DNA of 64,000 nt, taken from NCBI GenBank assembly GCA_035499355.1, contig DATJYZ010000134.1, forward strand, positions 5,330-69,329. Reading direction: 5' to 3'. Source of the DNA: JAEUPI01 sp035499355. GTDB taxonomy: Bacteria; Pseudomonadota; Gammaproteobacteria; Burkholderiales; Burkholderiaceae_C. Below the pieces are notes generated by a model, which had not been told where the DNA came from, did not search any database, and saw only the letters and a program-made list of their open reading frames with translations. This document shows positions 9,759-18,600 of the stretch, in pieces; positions within the stretch are counted from its first letter, which is position 1; each line of letters opens with the position of its first letter. Made by a program: the position numbers and the translations under genes.

Positions 9759-9780
9759 TCCCTGGCCACCCGGCCAGGGA
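9759..9780 (+). terminator. Hairpin downstream of cytochrome c4, probable terminator
   Basis: TCCCTGGCC (9759-9767) and GGCCAGGGA (9772-9780) form a perfect 9-bp stem with an ACCC loop, 16 bases after the stop. There is no U-tract, so termination may need Rho or the hairpin may only stabilise the 3' end. Confidence 0.5.
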
Positions 9781-9873
9781 TAGGGCGTCGTCGGGCGGCC
9801 CGGCCACTGGCCTTAATTCATGAACCCGCCGCGGGTAGCGGCGCCCGGCGTCGCACCGCTGGGACGGGCGCAC

Positions 9874-9879
9874 TATATT
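9874..9879 (+). promoter_or_regulatory. Possible -10 element giving a leaderless mRNA
   Basis: TATATT ends eight bases before the ATG at 9887. A start site 7-8 bases downstream of it would coincide with the A of the ATG. No Shine-Dalgarno is visible in front of that ATG, which fits. A good -35 was not found. Confidence 0.3.
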
Positions 9880-9886
9880 GCGCGGT

Positions 9887-10282
9887 ATGCCGTACGTCCG
9901 CCGCAACGCGCAGGGCGAGGTGGTGAGCCTGCACCGCCACGCCGAAGCCGGCACGTCGGAATTCCTGCCCGATGAACACGCCGACGTGCTCTCCTTCTTC
10001 GGGGCCGGCACGGCCGCCGGTGGCAGCGGCGATGCCGAGGGCTTCGCGCGGCTCGACGCCGACTTCGTGCGGGTGCTCGAGGACGTGATCGACACGCTGG
10101 TCGCCAAGAACCTGATCAACATCACCGACCTGCCGCCCGAGGCTCAAGCCAAGCTGTTCTCGCGCAAGAGCTTCCGCGAGCGCCGCTCGCAGAACTCGCT
10201 GCGCCTGTTCGGCGATACCGTGGGCTTCGGCAACGTCATCGACGACACACAGTTCGACACCCAGTTCGGCGACACGCTCTGA
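9887..10282 (+). CDS. Small conserved protein of unknown function
   Basis: Acidic cytosolic protein of 131 aa. It starts MPYVRRNAQGEV, an opening seen in small conserved proteins of beta- and gammaproteobacteria that are sometimes misnamed tryptophan synthase beta-like. The central part (FVRVLEDVIDTLVAKNLINITDLPPEAQAKL, about 63-93; helical) and RKSFRERRS (about 97) are the best conserved parts as I remember the family. No catalytic motif is recognisable. ATG 9887 was chosen over a start nine bases upstream because it gives the conserved MPYV. Downstream is a tight hairpin at 10284-10298, then msrP. Confidence 0.7.
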   Translation: MPYVRRNAQGEVVSLHRHAEAGTSEFLPDEHADVLSFFGAGTAAGGSGDAEGFARLDADFVRVLEDVIDTLVAKNLINITDLPPEAQAKLFSRKSFRERRSQNSLRLFGDTVGFGNVIDDTQFDTQFGDTL

Positions 10283-10283
10283 G

Positions 10284-10317
10284 CCGGACTTCGTCCGGGG
10301 ATTGCCAGCGCTTGGCA
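10284..10317 (+). other. Two tandem small stem-loops between the conserved gene and msrP
   Basis: CCGGAC (10284-10289), loop TTC, GTCCGG (10293-10298) begins two bases after the stop codon. Next come TGCCA (10303-10307) and TGGCA (10313-10317) around a 5-base loop. Neither is followed by a T-run. They could be a weak terminator or a 3'-end stabiliser. Confidence 0.45.
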
Positions 10318-10390
10318 GCGAGCCGACAGCGAGCGGAGTAAGGTCGCGCCTTCCAGAGCGACCCACTGAGCACCCACAGGAACATCCACC

Positions 10391-11355
<965 letters not shown>

Positions 11356-11365
<10 letters not shown>

Positions 11366-12021
11366 CCAGCACGCCGCGGCGGCCGCTGCAATCGCTGCTG
11401 CTGCACCCAGCCACCAAACCGGCGCTGTTCGCCGTGGCCTTGGTGCCCTTCACCCTGCTGGTCATCGGCATCGTCCGGCACACGCTGGGCGCCAACCCGG
11501 CCGAAACGTTGATCCGATCGCTCGGCGACTGGACGCTGCGCTTCCTGTGCCTGACGCTGGCGATCACGCCGTTGCGGCAATGGACCGGCTTGGCCGCGCT
11601 GGCGCGGTTGCGGCGCATGCTGGGGCTGTTCACCGCCTTCTACGCCACACTGCACTTCCTGGCCTACGCCGTGTTCGACATGGAGCTGGCGTGGAGCGAC
11701 ATCGTGCGCGACGTCGGCAAGCGGCCATTCATCCTGGTCGGCACGACGGCGTTCCTGTTGTTGCTGCCACTGGCGGCCACATCGTTCAACCGTGCCATCC
11801 GCTGGCTCGGTGCCGCCCGCTGGCAGGCGCTGCACAGGCTGGTCTATGCCATCGCCCTGCTGGCGATCCTGCACTTCTTCTGGATGCGTGCCGGCAAACG
11901 CAACTTCGGCGAGGTCGCCGTGTATGCGGCGATCCTCGGTGTGTTGCTCGGCTGGCGCGTGGTCAGGGCAGCCCAGGGCCGCTACTTCATGAAGCTCGGC
12001 AGCCAAAGCGCCAAGGGCTGA
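11356..12021 (+). CDS. msrQ: MsrQ, haem-b membrane subunit of the MsrPQ system (YedZ)
   Basis: Inner-membrane cytochrome b-type protein (221 aa) that carries electrons from the respiratory chain or flavin reductase to MsrP. Six hydrophobic segments are visible between about residues 20 and 205. Conserved His ligands lie in FYATLHFLAY (about 95), ALHRLVYAIALLAILHFFW (about 157-175). GANPAETL near residue 38 is the family signature. No ATG fits the frame; the GTG at 11356 inside the msrP tail is the best start. The 3' end overlaps the end of the convergent dctM by 40 bases. Confidence 0.9.
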
Positions 12022-13274
12022 AACTCGAGCACCACCGCCAGGCCGATGCACAACGCGACGCAGAAGATCCAGACGCCGCGAAAAATCTGCTTCAGCGTCA
12101 CGTCCTTCAGAAGCGAGTTGAGCACGAACAGGTTCATGCCCACCGGTGGCGAAATCAGGCCGATCTGCACCACCAGCACGATCAGCACGCCGAACCACAC
12201 CGGGTCGAAACCAAGCTGAGTGACGATCGGAAAGAACACCGGAATCGTCAGCAGCACCATCGAGAGCTCTTCCATGATGGTGCCCAGCAGGACGTAGATC
12301 ACCATCATCGCGCCCACCACCGCCAGCGGCGGCAGGCCCATGTGGGTGATCCAGTCCTTCAGATCGTTGGGCATCGACGTGAAGTTGATGAAGCCCGAGA
12401 ACATCATGGCGGCGATCAGGATCGTGAACAACATCGCCGTCGTGCGCGCGCTCTCCACCAGCACCTCGCGCAGCATGCGCCAGGTCAGCGCGCGACGGGC
12501 CAGCGCGAAGAAGAACGCGCCCGACGCGCCGATGCCGGCACCCTCGGTGGCCGTGAACACGCCGCCATAGATGCCGCCCAGCACCACCACCACCAGCAGC
12601 GCCACGCCCCAGATGTCGCGCAGTGCCTTCAGTCGCTCGCGCCAGGTGCTGCGCTCGCCGGCCGGCCCGGCCTGCGGATCGCGCGCCGTCACGATCGCCA
12701 CCGCGCCCATCATCAGCGCGGCGCAGAACAGCCCCGGCAGCACACCGGCGGCGAACAGTTTGCCGATGTGCGTCTCGGTGACGATGCCGTAGATCACCAT
12801 GATCGTCGACGGCGGAATCATGATGCCGAGCGTGCCGCCGGCGGCGATGACGCCGGTCGACAGGTAGTCGGCGTAGCCGAGCTTCTTCATCGACGGATAC
12901 GCCACCTTGCTCATCGTGGCGGCGGTGGCGATCGACGAGCCGCAGATGGCACCGAAGCCGGCGCAGGCCAGGATCGTCGCGTGCGCGAGGCCGCCGCGCA
13001 CGTGGCCGACGAACGAATACGCGAGGCGGAACAGCTCGTGCGCCAGCCCGGCGCGGGCAACGAAGTTGCCCATCAGGATGAACAGCGGCACCACGCTCAG
13101 CGTGTACGCGAAGCCGGTCTCGTAGACCACCTGCGACGCGGCCGCGGCCGTGGCCGGCCAGCCGCGCAGCAGGCCCAGGCCGATGAAGCCCACCAAGCCC
13201 ATCGCGAACGCCAGCGGCAGCCGCAGCAGCGCCAGCACGAACACGCCGGCAAAACCCAGCAGCGCCTCGATCAT
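11982..13274 (-). CDS. dctM: TRAP transporter large permease, DctM type
   Basis: Large membrane subunit (430 aa) of a sodium-coupled tripartite ATP-independent periplasmic transporter. It is hydrophobic throughout, with about 11-12 segments. Family motifs include GSSIATAATMSKVAYPSM (about 95), GGTLGIMIPPST (about 127) and SPPVGMNLFVLNS (about 375). The start ATG (13274) overlaps the dctQ stop in an ATGA arrangement. The substrate cannot be told from sequence. The final 40 bases lie opposite the end of msrQ. Confidence 0.93.
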   Translation of the reverse strand: MIEALLGFAGVFVLALLRLPLAFAMGLVGFIGLGLLRGWPATAAAASQVVYETGFAYTLSVVPLFILMGNFVARAGLAHELFRLAYSFVGHVRGGLAHATILACAGFGAICGSSIATAATMSKVAYPSMKKLGYADYLSTGVIAAGGTLGIMIPPSTIMVIYGIVTETHIGKLFAAGVLPGLFCAALMMGAVAIVTARDPQAGPAGERSTWRERLKALRDIWGVALLVVVVLGGIYGGVFTATEGAGIGASGAFFFALARRALTWRMLREVLVESARTTAMLFTILIAAMMFSGFINFTSMPNDLKDWITHMGLPPLAVVGAMMVIYVLLGTIMEELSMVLLTIPVFFPIVTQLGFDPVWFGVLIVLVVQIGLISPPVGMNLFVLNSLLKDVTLKQIFRGVWIFCVALCIGLAVVLEFQPLALWLPSFMK

Positions 13275-13801
13275 GACGGGCTTTCGCCCTCGACGCCGAC
13301 GTGATGGTGCGCCACCGGCCGCAGCACCAACAGCAGGTGCACGAGCCCGGTCACCGCGCACAGCACGCTCATGCCGTACACGAACGGCGCGATCGGCAGC
13401 TTGAGCTGCGCCGTCGTCTCGCCGTCGCCGGCGCGCGCCCCGGCCATGCCCCACATGACCCAGGCCAGACCGATCAACGCGAGGGCGCAGGCCAGATCGA
13501 CGCACAGGCCCTGGATGCGGCGCACGCGCTCGGGCAGCCACGGATCGAGCGAGTCGAAGACCACGTGTTCGCCGGCCAGGCTGACCAGCGGCAGACCGGC
13601 GAAGATGGTCACCACCAGCAGCAGCTCGGTCATCTCCAACGAGCCCGGCACCGATTGGCTGATCGCCTTGCGGCCGCTGACGTCGACCAGCGTCAGGATC
13701 ATGATCGCGAACAGCGCTGCGGCGGCCAGCGTGCCGCACAGCCACTCCAGCGCGCGGCGCAGCGCTTCGTCTCCGGGCGCGGGCGCTGCGGCGGCGCTCA
13801 C
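13271..13801 (-). CDS. dctQ: TRAP transporter small permease, DctQ type
   Basis: Small membrane subunit (176 aa) with four hydrophobic segments (about 20-45, 58-80, 98-120 and 145-165). The motif VDVSGRKAI followed by PGSLEMTELLLV (about 42-65) is characteristic of DctQ. It bridges the periplasmic receptor and the large permease. It begins seven bases after the dctP stop and ends overlapping dctM, so the three genes form one leftward operon, dctP-dctQ-dctM. Confidence 0.9.
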   Translation of the reverse strand: MSAAAAPAPGDEALRRALEWLCGTLAAAALFAIMILTLVDVSGRKAISQSVPGSLEMTELLLVVTIFAGLPLVSLAGEHVVFDSLDPWLPERVRRIQGLCVDLACALALIGLAWVMWGMAGARAGDGETTAQLKLPIAPFVYGMSVLCAVTGLVHLLLVLRPVAHHHVGVEGESPS

Positions 13802-13808
13802 CGTGCGC

Positions 13809-14840
13809 TCACTTCTCGAGCTTGGCGATCTCGGCCCGGAAGTCGGCCAGCACCTTCTTCGCGTCCTTCAGGCCACGGCCCTCGGCCGCCTTGATCCAGT
13901 TGTCCTCGAGCACGTTGGTCTTGCTCTTCACCGCGTCGACGAACGCGGCGTCGGCCTTGGTGAACTCCACGTTGTTGGCCTGCATCAGCGCATAGCCGCG
14001 GCGGTCGGCCTTGTCCCAGGCGCGGCCGGCCATGCGTGCCAGGAACTCGCCCGACATCTCGTCGATCGCCTTCTTCACGTCGGGCGGCAACGAGTCGTAC
14101 TTGGCCTGGTTCATGACGAACACGAAGCTGGTGTTGTACAGGCCGCCGGGGAACAGCGTCGCGTACTTGATGATCTTCTCGATCTTGAAGCTCTCGATCG
14201 ACTCGGCGGGGAACAGCGTGCCGTCCATCACCCCGGTGGACAGCAACTCGTAGCTCTCCGGCGCCGGCTTCAGCGTGGCGTTCATGCCGAGCACCTTGGC
14301 GATCTCGTTGACCATGCCGCCGCCGACCCGGAACTTCAGGCCGGACAGATCCTCGACCTTGGCGATCGGCCGCTTGACGTTGAACACGATGCCGGGCCCG
14401 TGCGTGAACACCGCCAGCACCTTGACGCCCTTGTGCTCCTCGGCGAAGGCCGGGTATTTGGCGTACATGCGCTGAAACGCCACCGACACCGACTCCGACG
14501 AGTTGCCGAGGAACGGAAACTCGGCCAGTTGTGGCGTCACGAAGCGGCTCGGCGTGTAGCCGTGCACCGCGAACGAGATGTCGGCCAACCCGTTGCGCAC
14601 GGCGTCGAACGTGCCCGGCGGCGCCGCCACTGCGCGCGGCAGCGCGTTGCACTTGATCTTGCCCGGTACCTTCTGCGCCAGCATCTCGCACCATTCGACC
14701 TGCGTGACGCTCAATGCATGGGTGGGCGGCACCCAAGTCGACAGCGCCAGCGTGGTCTGTGCAGCGGCCGGGGCGAGGCCCGACAGCGACAGGGCCAGAC
14801 AGGTCAGCACGCGTGCAGCGCGGGTGGCGAGCGAGGGCAT
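13809..14840 (-). CDS. dctP: TRAP transporter periplasmic solute receptor, DctP type
   Basis: Secreted binding protein (343 aa) with a Sec signal (about 1-27, cleaved after PAAAQ). Mature motifs include LALSTWVPPTH, the substrate-contact Arg segment DLSGLKFRVGGG (about 175) and the FPGGLYNTSFVFVMN segment (about 233). The ATG at 14840 has GGAGG directly upstream and gives a proper signal peptide. The longer frame adds eleven unlikely residues. It is first in the dctPQM operon. The ligand is unknown; monocarboxylates or lactate-like acids are common for the family. Confidence 0.92.
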   Translation of the reverse strand: MPSLATRAARVLTCLALSLSGLAPAAAQTTLALSTWVPPTHALSVTQVEWCEMLAQKVPGKIKCNALPRAVAAPPGTFDAVRNGLADISFAVHGYTPSRFVTPQLAEFPFLGNSSESVSVAFQRMYAKYPAFAEEHKGVKVLAVFTHGPGIVFNVKRPIAKVEDLSGLKFRVGGGMVNEIAKVLGMNATLKPAPESYELLSTGVMDGTLFPAESIESFKIEKIIKYATLFPGGLYNTSFVFVMNQAKYDSLPPDVKKAIDEMSGEFLARMAGRAWDKADRRGYALMQANNVEFTKADAAFVDAVKSKTNVLEDNWIKAAEGRGLKDAKKVLADFRAEIAKLEK

Positions 14841-14911
14841 GGTGGCCTCCTGGTTGCGACGCGCGATTGTCAACGACGGTCAACCGCGATCCCATTGCAG
14901 AAAACGCGGAG

Positions 14912-14988
14912 GCACGGCGGAGCCGAGGCCGCCGTGCGCGACCCCTCGATCGCGGTGCCCTCGCCGGTGCAACCCCGTGAACGGGGTT
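14912..14988. repeat. Two inverted repeats in the dctP / TPR-gene intergenic region
   Basis: GCACGGCGG (14912-14920) pairs with CCGCCGTGC (14929-14937), and AACCCCG (14971-14977) pairs with CGGGGTT (14982-14988) around TGAA. The left part, AAAACGCGGAGGCACGG, resembles short dispersed repeats I associate with other GC-rich betaproteobacterial genomes. The 220-base gap between the divergent genes otherwise shows nothing I can name. Confidence 0.4.
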
Positions 14989-15069
14989 CGCTCGACCCCA
15001 GGGCGCCACCTAGCATCCGTGCATCGCCGCCGACCCATGGGTCCATCGAGGGAGAGCCACTTGATCGCC

Positions 15070-15651
15070 ATGCACGACGAGGCCGGACAGCCCGAGCCAC
15101 AAGGCGCCGCCTTGCCGTACCGCCCAGGACGTGCCGCGCTGGAGCTGGCGGTGCGCCGCCTCGACGAGGCCGAACGCCAGCGTCAGCCGGCGGCGATGTG
15201 CGAAGCACTGGCCGGCATCGGCCGCTGCTACAGCGCGCTGTCGGCCTACCCGCAGGCGATGGACTTCATGCGACAGGCGCTGCGCTGGTCCTATGCGCTG
15301 GGCAGCGTCGACCAGCGCGTCGAGCTGCTGTGCGAGTTGGCCGAACTGGCGTGCACCGCTGCCGAGTACGTCGACGTCGATGAAGAAGACGGCGAGCGCC
15401 AGGCGCGTGCCGCACGCGACCTGGCGCGCGACATGGCCTTCGAGGCTGCCAAGGTGGCCGCGCATGCGGCCGATCCGCACTGGGAGATCAAGGTGCTGCT
15501 GCGCGCCAGCGATGCGCTCGACCGCCTGGGCGACCACGACGACGCGGTGACGCTGCAGACACGCGCGATGACGCTGATGGTTCGCCACCCCGACGTCAGC
15601 GACGCGATGATCGACGGCAGCCCGCGCGCATTCGACGGCCGCGTGATGTAG
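15070..15651 (+). CDS. TPR-like helical protein of unknown function
   Basis: Cytosolic protein (193 aa), almost entirely alpha-helical. Helix pairs such as AALELAVRRLDEAERQRQ, GIGRCYSALSAYPQAMDFM and LLRASDALDRLGDHDDAVTL have the spacing and small/aromatic pattern of tetratricopeptide repeats, so a protein-interaction role is likely. No enzyme motif is visible. An in-frame TTG at 15061 is better spaced from the GAGGGAGAG site (15048-15056) than the ATG used here and may be the true start. It converges on the uvrA gene, leaving 16 bases between stops. Confidence 0.65.
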   Translation: MHDEAGQPEPQGAALPYRPGRAALELAVRRLDEAERQRQPAAMCEALAGIGRCYSALSAYPQAMDFMRQALRWSYALGSVDQRVELLCELAELACTAAEYVDVDEEDGERQARAARDLARDMAFEAAKVAAHAADPHWEIKVLLRASDALDRLGDHDDAVTLQTRAMTLMVRHPDVSDAMIDGSPRAFDGRVM

Positions 15652-15667
15652 TCGCCGGGCAATCGCC

Positions 15668-18600
15668 TCAACGCTCGCCCAGTCGAGCCGCCACCGCCTC
15701 GCGCGCCGGCACGCCGCGCCGCAGCACCGGCGCCAACGCGCGCCCGGTGTGGGTGTCGCGCGCCACCAGCGCCTCCGGCGTGCACGCCGCCACCACCTTG
15801 CCGCCCGCGGCGCCGCCTTCGGGGCCGAGGTCGATCACCCAGTCGGCCTCGGCGATGACGTCGAGGTCGTGTTCGATCACCAGCACGCTGTGGCCGCCGT
15901 CGGCCAGGCGGTGCAGCACGCGGATCAGGCGCTCGACGTCGGCCATGTGCAGACCGACGGTCGGCTCGTCGAGCACGTACAGCGTTTGCGGCGCGCGCTG
16001 GCCGCGCCGCGTCACGTCGTCGCGCACCTTGGACAGCTCGGTGACGAGCTTGATGCGCTGCGCCTCACCGCCGCTCAACGTGGGCGACGGCTGGCCGAGC
16101 GTGAGGTAGCCGAGACCCACGTCCTTCAGCAGCTGCAGCGGATGCGCGATCGACGGCATCGACGCAAAGAAGGCCGTCGCCTCGTCGACCTCCATGCGCA
16201 GCACGTCGCCGATGCTCCTGCCGCGCCAGGTGACGGTGAGCGTTTCCGGATTGAAGCGCGCGCCGTGGCATTGGTCGCACGGCACCTTGACGTCAGGCAG
16301 GAAGCTCATCTCGATCGTGCGCATGCCCTGGCCTTCGCACGCCGGGCAACGCCCGTCACCGGTGTTGAACGAGAAGCGTGCGGCCGCGTAGCCACGCGCC
16401 TTGGCCTCGAGCGTCTCGGTGAACAGCTTGCGGATCGTGTCCCAGAAGCCGATGTAGGTGGCCGGACACGAACGCGGCGTCTTGCCGATCGGTGTCTGGT
16501 CGACCTCGAGCACGCGGTCGATCGACTGCCAGCCGTCGAGTTCGCGGCAGCCTTTCAACGGGGGCAGCTTGCCGCGCGCACCGACCATGCCCTGCAGGTT
16601 GGTCAACAGCACGTCGCGCGCCAGCGTGCTCTTGCCCGAGCCCGACACGCCGGTCACCGCGACCAGGCGCTGCAGCGGGATGTTGACGTCGACGTCGCGC
16701 AGGTTGTGCAGGTTGGCGCCGCGCAGCCGCAGCGCCGGCTTGGCGCCATGCACCTCACGCCGTGCTTGCAGCGGGTGCGCCAGCGGATGCGCCAGGAAGC
16801 GTCCGGTCACCGAAGCCGGGTTGGCGGACACCGCCGCCACCTCGCCTTGCGCCACCAACTCGCCGCCACGACGCCCGGCGCCAGGACCGATGTCGATGAT
16901 GTGATCGGCGCGGCGGATCGTGTCTTCGTCGTGCTCCACCACCACCAGCGTGTTGCCCTTGTCGCCCAGGCGCCCCAGTGCGTCGAGCAGGATGCGGTTG
17001 TCGCGCGGGTGCAAGCCGATCGTCGGCTCGTCGAGCACGTAGCAGACACCCTGCAGGTTGCTGCCGAGCTGCGCCGCCAGGCGAATGCGCTGGGCCTCGC
17101 CGCCGGAAAGCGTCGGCGCGGCGCGGTCGAGCGTCAGATAGGCGAGCCCCACCTCCTCGAGAAATTGCAGGCGGCTGCGGATCTCGCTCACCACGTCGCG
17201 CGCAATGTCGGCATCGCGTCCACCGAGCGACAGCGCCTCGACCCAGCGCCGCACGTCGGACACCGACCACTGGGCCACCGCGGTGATCGGCCGCGCATCG
17301 AAGGTGATCGCGCGCGACACCGGGTTCAGCCGCGTGCCGCCGCAGTCAGCGCAGGCCTGCTCGCCGACGCCTTCGACCTCGGGCTCTTCGGAAGGGAAGT
17401 TCTGCTCGCGGCCGCGGTCGTCGTCGTCGCGCACCGAGTCGTCGTACGCCTTGCGCTGCTCGCGCGTCAGGGCGAGGCCCGTCCCCACGCACGACGTGCA
17501 CCAGCCGTGCTTGCTGTTGTACGAGAACATGCGCGGGTCCGGCTCGGGATAGCTGGTGCCGCACACCGGGCACGCACGCTTGGTGGAGAACACCTTGACC
17601 ACGCCCACGCCGGCACCGTTGGCGCCATCGTCCATCGCGTCGGCCAGGCCATCGAGCGGCGCCAGCAGGTGCAGCACGCCTTTGCCCGCGTCGAGCGCCT
17701 TGGCCAGCAGTGCACGCAGTTCCTCCTCCCGTTCGGGCACCACGATCAGGTCGCCCACCGGCAGCTCGAGGGTGTGCTCCTTGAAGCGGTCGAGGCGCGG
17801 CCAGGGGTCGACCGGCACGAACGCGCCGTCGACGCGCAGGTGCGTGTGGCCGCGCGCCTTGGCCCACTTGGCGAGGTCGGTGTAGACGCCTTTGCGCGCC
17901 ACCACCAGCGGAGCCAGCAGGCCGACGTGCTGGCCGCGATGGTCGCGCAGCAACTGCGCGGCGATGCTCTCGACGCTTTGCGGCTTGACCTCGGCACCGT
18001 CGTGCACGCAGTGCTGCAGCCCGAGCTTGACCCACAGCAGGCGCAGGAAGTGCCACACCTCGGTGGTGGTGGCCACCGTGCTCTTGCGGCCGCCGCGGCT
18101 CAGGCGCTGCTCGATCGCCACCGTCGGCGGGATGCCGAACACCGCGTCGACCTCCGGCCGCCCCGCCGGTTGCACGATGCTGCGTGCATACGCGTTGAGC
18201 GACTCCAGGTAGCGCCGCTGCCCCTCGTTGAACAGAATGTCGAAGGCCAGCGTGCTCTTGCCGGAGCCCGACACGCCGGTGATCACGTTGAACTTGCCGC
18301 GCGGCACGTCGACCGTCATCGACTTCAGGTTGTGCTCGCGCGCGTTGACGATGCGGATCACATCGTCGGCTGCGCGCGCCGCCTCGCGTTGCGCCCGCAT
18401 CCAGGTCTGCAGCGGCAGGCCGACTTCGCGCACCTCGCGCTCGCCGATGCCCAGCGCCTGCTCGTATTCGCGCAGCGCGCGCCCGGTGTGCGACGCAGCG
18501 TGCGCCTTCATGTCCTCCGGCGTGCCGACCGCCACCAGCTCGCCGCCGGCGTCACCGCCCTCGGGGCCGAGGTCGATCACCCAATCGGCGTTGCGGATCA

